DNA of 64,000 nucleotides from Hyaloraphidium curvatum (taxonomy: Eukaryota; Monoblepharomycota; Hyaloraphidiomycetes; Hyaloraphidiales; Hyaloraphidiaceae). The position numbers were made by a program, and so were the translations under genes. Positions 13,220 through 23,784 of this stretch are shown one piece after another. The notes under the pieces are model-generated. The model was given only the letters and a program-made list of their open reading frames with translations. It had not been told where the DNA came from and did not search any database. Numbering within the stretch: position 1 is the first letter of the stretch; each line of letters starts with the position of its first letter. Where the stretch lies: contig JAIVFI010000022.1 of NCBI GenBank assembly GCA_025558095.1, positions 62,001-126,000 on the forward strand, given 5' to 3'.

Positions 13220-14527
13220 ATGTCTGCTCTCTCGAGTTCCGCGCTGGTCCCCGCGGCCGGAAGCCGTCCCTGCCGCGCGCCGGAAAAGCGCGACGCGCTC
13301 GACGCGCCGCCCGTCGCGCTCCCGCACGAGCTGCTCCTCGCGGTCATGGACATCCTGGCCGACCGCGGACACAAACGCACGCTTCTGAACCTCATGATGA
13401 CGAGCCGCCGTCTTCTTTTTCTCGGGATTGGGCCGCTGGTACGGAAGATCTCGCTGCCCGACGAATTCGGTCCCTTGTTGGACAAATGGCGCGGCCTGGT
13501 CTCCGACGCGCTGGGCACCGGAAAGCTCGGCAAGGTGGAGTCGCTCGACGTTCATATCGGAGGTCGCGATCCGCTGTTTGCCGATTTGCTGCTCGGCGCC
13601 GGAGCGTCGCTGAATGAGCCCGAGTTCGTGGTCGCGGATCGCGCCGGACTGGAGGCCTTCTTGGGGTCTATACAAGCAGCGAAGGGTCTTCGGCGCGTTA
13701 CAATCGGTCTCCGCGAAGGCTTGGCTATCTCCGCGGGATGGGAGTCGCTGAATCCTCGGGCGGACCCGTTCTTGCCGCTCCTTCGGCATCTGGACCGGCT
13801 CGATAGCCTGGAGGAGGTCATCCTGGAGGAATCCGAGCAGCTTTCTTTCCTGGACCCGGTGCCGGGGTCCCGCAGCTGGCCCGCAGCGTTCGGTGACCAC
13901 CCTCGGGCTGCGTCCAAACTGCGCTCCCTTTACCTGGACTTTGACAACGCCACCACAACGCTCCAGGACTGGACAGCCGAAGGGTTCCGATCGATCGAAC
14001 GCGTGCACTTCAACCTGATGTCGCATCCTGAGGAGCCCGGCGTCATGCGGCGCATGTGCGACGCCTTCCCCGGCCTCCGCCACCTCACGATCAACTTTGC
14101 CAACACCGCCGTCCTCGCGGACTTCGATTTCGGGCGCCTCGAGTCCCTGGAGCTGGAGCACTGGCACCTCGACCTCCCTCCCGAGTCGTTCCCGCGGGTC
14201 CGCGCCGCCGTCGCCGCATCCGGCGTGCGCATCTCCATTTCTCCGAACTGGGAACCGGGTTTCGACGGGGAACTTCACAACGCGCGCGATTCGTGGGATT
14301 GTCTCGCCGTCGCCAAGGCCTGGAGGGAGGAGGAGCTGTTCTGGCGCGGGATCGAGGGCGTTCGGATCGACCGGCTCAAGATCGACGGCTACGCGAACAG
14401 CTGGTGGGAGCTGCTCCACGAGCTGTGCGATGAATGGGACGAAGAAGCGGTCGAGGGCGACGGGTCTGGCGAGCTGACCGAGGAACAGCGGGCCGAGTTC
14501 GCTTGGCTGAGGAACCTGGACGATTGA
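13220..14527 (+). CDS. F-box-like protein, 435 aa
   Basis: This single uninterrupted frame starts at ATG 13220. Residues about 34-70 carry an F-box-like segment (VALPHELLLAVMDIL, then LLNLMMTSRRLLFL). In F-box proteins this region binds Skp1 and recruits targets to an SCF ubiquitin ligase. The rest has Leu-rich, loosely repeated segments such as PFLPLLRHLDRLDSLEEVIL and FPGLRHLTINF, resembling the degenerate leucine-rich substrate-binding parts of fungal F-box proteins, and an acidic C-terminus. It is the downstream intact member of a tandem duplication whose upstream copy is broken. The substrate cannot be predicted. The F-box assignment is from sequence pattern only. Confidence 0.8.
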   Translation: MSALSSSALVPAAGSRPCRAPEKRDALDAPPVALPHELLLAVMDILADRGHKRTLLNLMMTSRRLLFLGIGPLVRKISLPDEFGPLLDKWRGLVSDALGTGKLGKVESLDVHIGGRDPLFADLLLGAGASLNEPEFVVADRAGLEAFLGSIQAAKGLRRVTIGLREGLAISAGWESLNPRADPFLPLLRHLDRLDSLEEVILEESEQLSFLDPVPGSRSWPAAFGDHPRAASKLRSLYLDFDNATTTLQDWTAEGFRSIERVHFNLMSHPEEPGVMRRMCDAFPGLRHLTINFANTAVLADFDFGRLESLELEHWHLDLPPESFPRVRAAVAASGVRISISPNWEPGFDGELHNARDSWDCLAVAKAWREEELFWRGIEGVRIDRLKIDGYANSWWELLHELCDEWDEEAVEGDGSGELTEEQRAEFAWLRNLDD

Positions 14528-15055
14528 CGAAGGCTGGGAGGCGGGGCCGGCAGATGAGGGCATTAATGGGGCACTTCCACCAAAAGGAGGGGCACAGGGC
14601 GGGGTCGAGGGCGCTGGCCGGGGTCGTGAGGGGTTGAGCGGGAGATGAGGCAATGAGCGGCGGCCGGGTCCGACCGCGCGGCCTCACAACCCGCTCGTGG
14701 TTGCAAAATTGCCCGTAACGGCAAATGGCGGTGTTTCCTCGCCGCCTCCATAGTCCGGCCAGCACATCGCCGCAGCTTGGTTGTGACTTGCGCCTGACTG
14801 CTCCCTGAACCAGCGTCCCTCGCCCGCATCCGGCCCCGCCACCGTCCCGCGACCCCGGGTGTATATTATCCCCTCAACAACATAAAATTGCGCCCGCTCC
14901 CTTGTCCCCCGCTCCCGCCGATCTCGCGAAATCGGGAACGGCCAGTCCGGGCAAACGGGCATGCCTTTGGTGGCTGGTGGGGTTATGCGCCCTCCGAGCG
15001 AATCCCCCATCGCGAGCAACCCCGCCCGCCCCCCGTGGGCCCTCGGACGGGGGCG
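14528..15055. promoter_or_regulatory. Upstream region of the adhesin gene
   Basis: No gene was seen. An AT-richer TATA-like element (tatatta, about 14863-14869) and an AT-rich patch near 14880 lie within 200 bp of the ATG at 15056. They may be part of its promoter. Confidence 0.3.
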
Positions 15056-18000
15056 ATGCGCCGCGGGGTGGCGCTCCTATTGGCGGCTGTGGTGCTGGCG
15101 GCGGCGATGGGCGCGGCGGGCGCGGAGGGAGCGGGGCCGGGCGCGCCGGCTGCGGCACGCCAGGTGTCGCCGAACAACAACGGAGGGAACGCCAACTGGG
15201 TGCTGGGCCAGACGTGGTGCGTGCCTCGCCATTTGAATCGCCGTGCCTGCGGCGCTGACCGGGATCGGCCCCCCGCGCCCCCGCCAACGCCCTCCTCGTC
15301 GCCTCTGGGCCCTGATCGCGTCCAGCTGCTTCCGCTGCGACTACCCCGCCGGCTGCTGCTGCGCCCTCCGCCCACGCCCCGTCGAAACGGTCACGATCAC
15401 GTCGTGGGTGACGCGGCTGCGGCTGGCGCGGACGACCACGCGCAAGCGCCGGCGGTTTCTCAACAAGTCGCGCACGCGGACTACTGCGGCGCCGACCGCT
15501 CGATCGGACGTCGGACAGCGCTCCCTCTACGGGGACCCCGTCGCGCTCGATGTCCCTCTGGACGTCGAGGACTCCTTCTCCGCCTCGGCGGGCCCGCTCT
15601 CCCCCGAGTCAGACGGCGACCCCGCGCACCGCCTCGAGCGGCGGCACCTCTGTCCCGTCTGCCCACCCGGGATCGACCCCTCCCCCTGGTCATCCTGGGG
15701 CCTGCACCGCCGGACCAACGGGCAGCAGTGGAAGCCGTGCTGCGCCCGCCGCACGGCCACGCGGACCGTGACCCGGACGACGTCGGTGACCTCCCTCCGG
15801 CCCGTGACTTCCCTGGGCCCGGGCCCGGGGACGACGTTCGGCCCCGTGCGGATGACGACGACGCGGCGGAGGGTGACAACGAGGAGCCCGAAGAGCAAGG
15901 TCAACCCGGACACGGCGGGGCTGACGAAAACGCGGACGCGGACGAAAAGCAGGACGAGGACGAGGACGCGGAGCACGTCGTATTCCTTCACGAGCTCGAG
16001 CGGGTCGCGGACGGCAACCTCTTCCGCGAGCGCGACGAGCTCGAGCACGTCCGGGACCCTCTCCAGCTCGACCACATCGCGGAGCCTGACCAGTTCCTCG
16101 AGTTCGGAGAGCCTGACCAGTTCCACGAGCTCGGCAACGACGTCAGAGTCGCGGAGCCTGACCGGGACGACCAGCGAGTCCGCTTCCGCAACGGCGACGA
16201 CCAGCGAGAGCCAGAGCTTGACGGCGACGACCAGCGAGTCTGCGTCTGCGACGGCCACAACCTCGGAGTCGCAGAGCTTGACGGCCACGACGAGCGAGAG
16301 CCTGAGCCGGACGGCTACTACCTCGGAGTCGCAGAGCTTGACAGCAACGACGAGCGAGAGCCAGAGCCGGACGGCTACTACCTCGGAGTCGCAGAGCCTG
16401 ACAGCAACGACGAGCGAGAGCCTGAGCCGGACGGCTACTACCTCGGAGTCGCAGAGCTTGACAGCAACGACGAGCGAGAGCCGGAGCCGGACGGCTACTA
16501 CCTCGGAGTCGCAGAGCTTGACAGCAACGACCAGCGAGTCTGCGTCTGCGACGGCCACAACCTCGGAGTCGCAGAGCTTGACGGCCACGACGAGCGAGAG
16601 CCTGAGCCGGACGGCTACTACCTCGGAGTCGCAGAGCCTGACAGCAACGACCAGCGAGTCTGCGTCTGCGACGGCCACAACCTCGGAGTCGCAGAGCTTG
16701 ACGGCCACGACGAGCGAGAGCCTGAGCCGGACGGCTACTACCTCGGAGTCGCAGAGCCTGACAGCAACGACCAGCGAGTCTGCGTCTGCGACGGCCACAA
16801 CCTCGGAGTCGCAGAGCTTGACGGCCACGACGAGCGAGAGCCTGAGCCGGACGGCTACTACCTCGGAATCCCAGAGCCTGACGGCATCCACGTCAGAGTC
16901 GCAGAGCCTGACAGGGACGACGAGCGAGTCTGCCACGGCCAGCGTCACCAGCTCCTCCACCTCGGAGAGCCTCACCTTGACCACGTCCGAGAGCCGCACC
17001 ACGGTGGGTCGCGCGGCTGTCGTTATCGGTCCTGAATCTCATTGCCTTCACGCCAGTCCGTCTCCGCCACCACGAGCGTCGCAGGATGCCCATGGTACGG
17101 CCCGTCGACCTGTGCTTGTGCGCCACCATGCTGATCTCTGCCCACCCCCGCAGCGTCTTCCCCCCCGACTTTGGCCAGTGCGGCGGCTCCGGCTGCCCCC
17201 CGACCTGGCCCGATCCGGCGGTCTGCTCCTCGTACACAGTGGACAACAACGTCAACGTGTTTGCCGCCGGCGATTTCACGACCAAGGACGGCACCGTAGA
17301 GGCCGAGGGCCGGTTCGTGATCCTCGGGACCATGCAGACCGACGGGTCCCAGCAGTCGGTGGGTGCCGGCCTCCACTACCCGCGCTACGGCGGCGAGCCC
17401 ACGACTGACGCGATTCGTTGGCCCGTAGTCCTTCTACGACATCGGGAAAGTCGGTGCGGGTGCCTGCACGGAGATCGACCCCGCCGTCCCCGTCTTCGTC
17501 ACGGATTCGGGCGCCTGCAACCCCGCGCAGCAGATCTGGCGAATGATCCCGACGAACAACTTCGGGTACTACGAGACCTCGTTCCCGCCGCAGTGCATGA
17601 CGGGCGGGCCCGCCAACGTGCTGCAGCAGAACTCCTCCGCGCTGGACCAGTACCTGAGCTTCCCGGCCCTCATCACGGGCATCTCCGACTGCCTGGTCTC
17701 GCAGACGGCGACGGGGACCTACAGCGTGGTGGGCTCCCAGGGCACGCTGCAGTGCGACGGGTCGTCCGCAATCCAGGTCTTCAACATCAACGAGGACGTC
17801 GGGGCCGCGAGCGGCTTCGGCCTCGACGTGAACAACTGCCCGGCGGGGAGCACCCTCATCATCAATGTCCTCGGCGGCCCCACGCGGCAGGCGGGCAGCT
17901 TCAGCTACGGCAGCATCACTCTCTTCCCGACCACCCACATCCTCTGGAACGTGCCCGATGCCACCACGGTGCAGGTGTTCGGGGACGGCCAGTCGCGGGG

Positions 18001-18184
18001 GAGCTACCTCGTCGCGCAGCCGTCGAGCACGATCCAGCTCACCATGCCGGGGATCAACGGGCGTATCTACACCCGGGGGAGCATCATCCACGGGCCGAGT
18101 ACCGGAGGAGGACGCGAGATACACAATTACCCTTTCAACGGGGTGCTGCCGGACTGCGGGGCCGACGCGTGCCCGTGCCCTTGA
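15056..18184 (+). CDS. Secreted Ser/Thr-rich repeat protein with choice-of-anchor A domain
   Basis: Exon 1 starts at ATG 15056 and encodes a signal peptide (MRRGVALLLAAVVLAAAMG). A 109-nt intron (15217-15325) restores phase into a Cys-rich segment (CCFRCDYPAGCCC). A basic/Thr-rich stretch and about 270 residues of TTSESQSLTA-type Ser/Thr repeats follow (about 16150-16945), typical of O-glycosylated fungal wall stalks. The C-terminal part is in another frame from about 17154-17179. It contains CSSYTVDNNVNVFAAGDF and, after a phase-checked 70-nt intron (17359-17428), runs from SFYDIGKVGAGAC to the stop at 18184. The VDNNVNVFAAGDF and VEAEGRFVILG segments match the pattern of the choice-of-anchor A (pAdhesive-like) beta-helix domain. 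I could not settle the splice between the repeats and this domain (donor about 17004, acceptor 17153 or 17178). The likely role is surface adhesion. Confidence 0.7.
16150..16945 (+). repeat. Coding tandem repeat, 30/60/120-bp hierarchy
   Basis: A 60-bp unit made of two related 30-bp halves repeats in tandem and encodes TTSESQSLTA-like blocks in the adhesin frame. From 16501 a 120-bp higher-order unit appears three times. 16621-16740 and 16741-16860 are identical, and 16501-16620 differs from them by one base. This points to recent expansion or gene conversion. Because the period is a multiple of three, five frames across both strands stay open for long distances. Confidence 0.95.
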
Positions 18185-19071
18185 AGGCGGGGAGCGATTG
18201 ATGGGGGCAGACGACCGGTCTCGGTGGCACATGGGGATGCGGTGGTCGAGTGGCTCGAGCATGGTGTACGGGTACATTCATCTACTTAGACTTGCTGATG
18301 TGAATGCTGTAACACATGACCGATGGTTACGATCCCCGATTTCCAAGATCTGTCGGCTTGGCGCCCTAGAATTGTTCCCTCGGATCCCGGGGCAGCAAGC
18401 CCAGCCATAGGTCTGCCCCGCGGACCGGCCGTCGCCGTTCGGACCTCTTCTACAAGAAGTATGTGGCTCTGCGAAAAGCTTTTGGGTCTGCAGGCCAGTT
18501 TCCGCCTCGTGAAGACCGGAATCGAGGAGAACGTCGTGCAGCACGGCGACCAGACGCTGAGGATCTACAACGGCGGAGAATGGCATTTCCGGCTCTGCCG
18601 CGAGGAAGGCGTGCTCAGAGACCTCAACACCGTGCGCCAGGCCGTCAAGGACGTCAGCGACGCTAATCAGCACTGGCTAATCCAGCCCGGCACGATCTTT
18701 TGGGGCAACCCCGTGCCTGCGCCGGAACCGATATTGGGCGTGACGACGGTGGCCGGGCTTTTCGGTTTTTGGGCGGGACAAACACAAGCTGCCTTTCTTT
18801 CATGTTATGGTAAACGGCACCTCGCGAAGCCGACCCCGAGCCTGTCACGTTCCCACGTCCCGAACAAAGACGGTGCCGTCCATCCGAAGGAATCTTCGAT
18901 CCAGCTGCACACACTGCTCGACATCCGCTACTGGATATCCGATGTCCCGAAAGTCAGTCAGTCAATGGGAATCTGGGAATCAGTCAGTCAGGCACCATCC
19001 GCCCGCCGCCACCAGCGCCACCCCGCGCGACCCCCGATAAGCAGGCTCGGTGCGGGCCCGGCGTCCTAGAC
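18185..19071. other. Intergenic with one weak open frame
   Basis: A plus-strand frame from ATG 18323 to 19069 includes a protein-like stretch around 18460-18720 (VVQHGDQTLRIYNGGEWHF). Its flanks look like chance translation and I could not place introns. It may be a gene remnant or one exon of an unrecognised gene. No family was recognised. Confidence 0.3.
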
Positions 19072-20321
19072 ATGGACGTCTCCGCTCCTGCTCTGAACAT
19101 GCCGCCGCTCGTCGTTGGCTCCCAGGCGGACGCCGCCGAGGCTGCCGCCGCGAAAAAGGGCCACGCGGTTCCTCCGCCGCGCGACGCGCATCTCCTAGCG
19201 CGGTCCCAGGCCGCGGCCCGGAACGACCCCGGCCGCGCCGCCTTCGAGGCCGAAATCGCCGGGCTTCTCGCGGTCCGCGACGGCGGCGAGGGGACGTCGG
19301 AGCTGCACCGCAAGGCGACCATTCCTCCTGGGCCCCTGGCCAGAGTGAACGCCTACTGGGGATTCACACTGTTTTCCCTCCGCGGGCGGCCGTTTCCTTT
19401 CCTTCCGCTCGTCTTTTTCACGATCTACGCGGTTTCGGTCGCTCTCTTCGCCCAGCTGTACCTCGAGCCGAGCGGGTGGATGGACAGGTACCGCGCGCTG
19501 AAGCCCGAGCTCAAGGACGTGGCGCAGCTCCTCGGCCTCGCAGTCTTCCTCATCCTCACTTTCCGGAACAACTCGGCGTACAACAGGTGGTACGAAGGGA
19601 CCACCAGGTTCTACGAGCTCAGCGGGGCCATTCACAACGCGGGCCGCCTGGTCGCGACGCTGGTCCCCGGCGACCCGGCGGTCGATCTAATCTGGTGGTT
19701 GGTGGCGGCCCTGTTTTGCGCCAAGCAGCAGTTGCGCGCCAGCCCGGAGTTTGGCCTCCTCAAGGCGATACTCCCCCCCGCCCACTGGGCCGAGCTGGAG
19801 CTGCGCAAGGACAAGTTCCGGTGGTCCGTGTTCCGGTTCGGCGCTCTGGGCTCGACGGTCGACGTTCCCGGGAAGACCGCCGGGCGCCTGATGCACGACG
19901 CGGTCCGCAGCATGGAACCAGGTAATTGCACGCTCATCGATACCGCGATGCTTTGCACACCCTCCTTCCCACAGTCCTCGGCAGCTTCACGGCCTGCTCG
20001 CGGATCCTCAACACCCCCATGCCCTTCGCCTACCTCTCCCACCTCCGCTCCTTCCTCATCGTCTGGCTCGCCCTCCTGCCCTGGGTCTTTGTCGGCAACT
20101 ACGCCTGGGGCTCCGTCCCGCTCGGTGTGGTCATCTGCTACGGCGTGCTCGGGATCGAGGAGGCCGCGGTCGAGGTCGAGCAGCCCTTTGGCAGGGACCG
20201 GAACGACGCGCCGTTGGACGAGATCGCGGAGGTCACGCTCAAGCTGCTCTTTGATTATTTGTGGCTCGTGGACCCCGAGGGGCGGACGCTGGGGGGCAAA
20301 GCGTGCTTGACTGGAGCGTGA
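19072..20321 (+). CDS. Bestrophin-like anion channel, 398 aa
   Basis: Two exons, 19072-19921 and 19975-20321, are joined across a 53-nt intron (GTAATT...CCCACAG) with phase kept. The family (bestrophin/RFP-TM, UPF0187) forms pentameric anion channels in membranes. Visible features are an N-terminal Ala-rich cytosolic region; hydrophobic segments at PFPFLPLVFFTIYAV and LLGLAVFLILTF followed by RNNSAYNRWYEG, the conserved Arg/Trp-rich motif after the second helix; and a C-terminal LSHLRSFLIVWLALLPWVFV helix pair. The C-terminal GIEEAAVEVEQPFGRDRNDAP is the strongest family signature (bacterial and fungal members have ElExPFGxdxNDLPld). Transported ion and membrane are not determined. Confidence 0.85.
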
Positions 20322-20483
20322 TTCTATGTCCTCGGCACCGATATGTGATTCTAGACTATTCCTCGTGCTTGGCTACTGTACAAAATGAAGATCAAGAGCA
20401 CCTATTGCCTTCCCACATGACGATCAAGAGCACCCATTTGGGCATTTCCACCCCCAACGAAAGAACGAGACGCCTCCCGCCCC

Positions 20484-20978
20484 TCACGGCCCCACCTCGA
20501 TCCCGTACATCTCCCTCCACAGCTTCCTCCACCTCCCCAGCTCGTACACCCCCTCCCGATCCCCCGTCCCGTACCACCCCTGCGCCCACCCCCACATCTT
20601 GACGACCGCCAGCACCAACCCCAGCCCCGCCAGCCGCGCCGCCGCCTCCGCCGCGCGCTCGCTCGGCGCCCGGAAGCCAAGCCTCGCGAGCGCCCAGCGC
20701 GCCCCGTGGGCGGCGTGGAAGGCCGCGGGGAGGGAGAGGATCAGGGTGTAGTAAGGGAGGAAGACGCGGGGGGCCATGAGGAGGGTGGAGAGGGGGTACG
20801 AGTACTCTGCGACGCGGGCGTGTCGGCGATCAACTACAGGAATAGGCGAGGAAGGTCCCACTCATGTCGTCGGGCCTGTCGAGGTACCAGAGCGCCGCCC
20901 ATTCTCCCGCTCCGCCGGTGACCTCCGTCCCGACCCGGCGCGGCGCACAGGATTGATCCGCAGCAACAGCACGGAGGA
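20484..20978 (-). pseudogene. 5'-truncated Mcp1-like (DUF1691) gene fragment
   Basis: The exon at 20806-20484 encodes YSYPLSTLLMAPRVFLPYYT...FHAAHGARWAL and ends WREMYGIEVGP. This is clearly paralogous to the last exon of the gene at 22370-23283 (YSYALSTLVFLP..., LMYGVEL). A 55-nt intron (20861-20807) at the identical position follows a partial upstream exon encoding AALWYLDRPDDM, matching AALRFLNPPSDM of the paralogue. Upstream of this the homology ends, the frame meets a TAG near 20980, and the phytase-like gene begins, so the first exon and most of the second are missing. It is either a truncated pseudogene or a gene with an unrecognised new 5' end. Confidence 0.7.
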
Positions 20979-21001
20979 GCTATCCCACGAAACCGGTCCG
21001 A

Positions 21002-22105
21002 TCATCCTCCCGCGGGCGCCTGCGACGTCGCCGACGTCTTTGGCTTCCTGTTCCCCCTCAACTTCCCCACCGCCTTGGCCTCCTTGCTCCACTCGGTCCA
21101 CGATCCGCCGTATCCGCCCCTCCACACGCGCGCAAACCTATCCCACGCGCCCAGGAATGCCCGCCGCTCCTCGTACGCCCTCGTCCGGTCCGCCCCATGG
21201 CCATTCTTCACCTCCAGCAAATCGTACCCCGGCTCCCACGCGCCCACCCTCTTCGCCGCCCCCTCCAAAGTGACGTTGTGTGACAGCATGTCCCACAGCG
21301 CCGAGAACATGGTCGTCCGCCCTTTGCCCGCGCGGCAGTGGAAGTGCAGCCACGTTCCCGTGCCCTGGAGGCGGCGGTGCAGGTCCGCGAGGAGGTCCAG
21401 CGTCTGGGCCGGCGGGCGGGAGTGGTCCGGCACGGGCAGACGGAGATACCCGACGGGCCGCTGGGCGGAGGCCGAAGAGCGGTCCAGGGAGGAGAGGAAG
21501 GAGTACTCGGTCTGCACCTTAGAGGCGACCAGTGCCGCCGCGCCGCCGTGCTTGACCTTGACCTCGAACTCGCGGCCGACGCGGGCCTCGGAGAGGCGCT
21601 TGATCAGGTGCTCCTCGAACCGCAGGGCGGCCATGCGGGAGAGGCCCGAGGAGAGCCAGTTGTTCTCCGCGTCCCAGGTCAGGCCGGCCGCACACCCCGT
21701 GCCTGGCCCGCACGGCTCGTTCGGCAAATGATGCGAAGAGTGGTTCACGGGGGTTTCGGTGGAGAGCAGCGCGTGCGGCTCCTGCCGCAGGTCGACGACG
21801 AACAGCGCCTTCGCGTCGTTCCCGATATTGTCCGCCAGCCACGCCAGTCCGCCGCCGTTGGGCTGCGCCGACGCGCTCATCCGCAAATCAGACAGTCCCG
21901 ATGCATCGCAGCCCGGCACGACGGCGCACCGCTCCGCCAGCGAGCGCGCCGTGCGGAAGTTGGCCGGCGGCGCAGGCGCGAACGGCGTGTCGACGACGAG
22001 GCGCGCCGAGGCGAGGGGCGACCTCGGGGGCGGAAACGCGTAGGAGAGGGGGAGGAGCGCGAAGAGGAGGGATAGCGGAAGCAGGGCGCGCCGGGGAACG
22101 GGCAT
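21002..22105 (-). CDS. Secreted PTP-like phytase family phosphatase, 367 aa
   Basis: The start is the ATG at 22105, because it begins a clear signal peptide (MPVPRRALLPLSLLFALLPLSYAF). The open frame reaches 22213, but those residues are poorly protein-like. The Cys-based phosphatase loop HCRAGKGRTT sits near residue 258, with nucleophile Cys and phosphate-binding Arg (CX5R). A VPDHSRPP segment about 35 residues upstream fits the general-acid loop. HCxxGxGRTT is characteristic of PTP-like inositol phosphatases (cysteine phytases), best known from bacteria, which remove phosphates from myo-inositol hexakisphosphate. It probably acts outside the cell or in the secretory path. It is intronless, unlike its Mcp1-like neighbours, which fits a possible bacterial origin. 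Substrate is inferred from the family. Confidence 0.8.
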   Translation of the reverse strand: MPVPRRALLPLSLLFALLPLSYAFPPPRSPLASARLVVDTPFAPAPPANFRTARSLAERCAVVPGCDASGLSDLRMSASAQPNGGGLAWLADNIGNDAKALFVVDLRQEPHALLSTETPVNHSSHHLPNEPCGPGTGCAAGLTWDAENNWLSSGLSRMAALRFEEHLIKRLSEARVGREFEVKVKHGGAAALVASKVQTEYSFLSSLDRSSASAQRPVGYLRLPVPDHSRPPAQTLDLLADLHRRLQGTGTWLHFHCRAGKGRTTMFSALWDMLSHNVTLEGAAKRVGAWEPGYDLLEVKNGHGADRTRAYEERRAFLGAWDRFARVWRGGYGGSWTEWSKEAKAVGKLRGNRKPKTSATSQAPAGG

Positions 22106-22369
22106 TTGAGTGGAGCTGGGCGGATAGGATCCGCGGCGAGGCGGCCGAAACCCACGCCGCACCCACGTGGCCATTTGATTGATCTCCGTCTGACTAACAG
22201 ACTTCGCGAACAAGCACTAGCAGCGGTGTCCTCTGCGGCCTCGATCGGAGTTCTTTTTCGAATGGACGGCACGGTCTTTGTTCGGAAGCGGAGGATCATT
22301 CGACTCCAAAGGCATCGCTTTTTCTTTCGGCCAGGCGCGCTCCTGATCGCCATCCTGCAGCGCAAAGAA

Positions 22370-23283
22370 TTACAGCTCGACGCCGTACATCAGCTTCCCC
22401 AGCTCCCGCCACCGCGGCAGCTGGAACTCGACCTCCCGGTCCACCTTGCCGAACCACCCGTACGCCCAGCCCCACAGGGTGAACACCGTCGCGCACAGCC
22501 CGGCCGCCAATGCAGGCCCCACCACCGAAATGGCATTGGCCGGCGGCACGGGCACGGATTTGCCGTAGCGGGCGCGCAGGGAGGAGAGCGCGTACCGCAT
22601 GCCGTGGACGGCGTGAAGGGCGCCGGGGACGGAGAGGAGGAGGGTGTAGTAGGGAAGGAACCAGACGGGAAGGAAGACGAGGGTCGAGAGGGCGTAGGAG
22701 TAGCCTGACGATGACGGAACCGTAAGGGGAGGCCCTCAACGGCAACGAGTTCCGCCCACTCATGTCTGACGGCGGGTTCAAGAACCGCAGCGCCGCCCCC
22801 CGCGTCGCCACCGCGTGCGCCGGCACGATGAGCGCAAGCAGCCACCCCGAGGTGCGCTGGGCATCCCGGGACCACGTCCACCTGCCGCCGGCCGCGGGTT
22901 CCGAGGCGTCCTGCTGCCCGTTGGGGGACTTGGAGCGGAGGTACGCCTTTCCGGCGCCGGCTGCGATGTGCAGCGCGAGGGAAACGGGGACGAGGAGGGG
23001 TTCCAGGAGCGGGTGCTGGTAGTACACCCTGCGGCGACGCGTCGTCAGCCGGGTCTCCCACGCGGACGCGCCGGAATGCCCACCGCAGAACGTTCATCAC
23101 GCCGTCCGCATCCTTCAGCCACGCGGCAAAGGGAAGGAAGATGTGGCCGGCAAAATGTGCGGCGGCAAAGGTCGAGAAGGCGAGGCCCGACGCGTTCTGC
23201 ATGAGCGAGAGGGTGCGCGCGGCGGAGGCGGACGGCGGCGCGCCGGCACGTTCCGCGGAGGGTTCGGTGCCATTGGAAGCCAT
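22370..23283 (-). CDS. Mcp1-like mitochondrial membrane protein (DUF1691), 267 aa
   Basis: Exons on the minus strand are 23283-23084, 23028-22760 and 22704-22370. Both introns are 55 nt and phase is kept at each junction (804 nt in total). The N-terminus MASNGTEPSAERAG precedes QNASGLAFSTFAAAHFAGH, then a second hydrophobic segment (YYQHPLLEPLLVPVSLALH), a third (SGWLLALIVPAHAVATRG) and a fourth (FLPYYTLLLSVPGALHAVHG). His-containing helices of this kind resemble the Mcp1 transmembrane family, related in fold to succinate dehydrogenase cytochrome b. Yeast Mcp1 is in the mitochondrial outer membrane, works in lipid homeostasis and helps recruit Vps13. A truncated paralogue lies at 20.5-21.0 kb. 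The family call rests on helix pattern and conserved His residues. Confidence 0.65.
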
Positions 23284-23784
23284 TTTGAAGAGGAAGCGGT
23301 CGCCGTGGGCGCTTTTGACCGCGCGAGAACGGAAGAGGTTGTTCCGCTCGTTCCGCCCGGGCGGCTTCCGGCCTCGCTGTGCGATCTTCCGTCGAGCGGA
23401 CGCCTGCGCCAAAACACGTCGTCGCGTCCAATCCAAGCCAATGGAACTCCCAGTACATCAGTTGAGTATAAGCTGGTTTTGTCCCGCGATGCTACTGGAT
23501 CCAAACTCCCAACGAAACCTCAACGGGTCCAGTGGTTGGGCGTTGCGCACCCCGGAAATGGCAGCTAGCCTGGACGTATTGACGTACTGCGAGAGTGAAA
23601 TAGTTGCACTTCGTGTACCATGATCGCCCTGTCCCTCCTCCCAGCGCCGGTCCCCCATTCCATTGCTCTACTATCGTCGTCCCGTTGGTGAGTCACCAAC
23701 ACCTTGGCCCGCAGCCGGCACCTCCGACCGATCGAAACTCAGGAGTTCCGCGAGCATCCACGAGCTCCTAGGCTTAGGAGCCCC
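23284..23784. other. Intergenic, nothing recognised
   Basis: This is the upstream region of the Mcp1-like gene. No supportable exon or RNA gene was seen. Confidence 0.5.

Noticed and set aside
15527-17002. 491-aa minus-strand frame of VVAVRLCDSEV-type repeats
   Set aside because: It is the antisense of a coding repeat whose period is a multiple of three. The plus-strand Ser/Thr-rich frame connects to a signal peptide and an adhesin domain, the antisense frame to nothing.
14888-17035. 715-aa plus frame with EPDGYYLGVAE repeats
   Set aside because: Its first part contains the true signal peptide, but the repeat part is out of frame with the Ser/Thr stalk. A phase-consistent intron (15217-15325) switches to the stalk frame.
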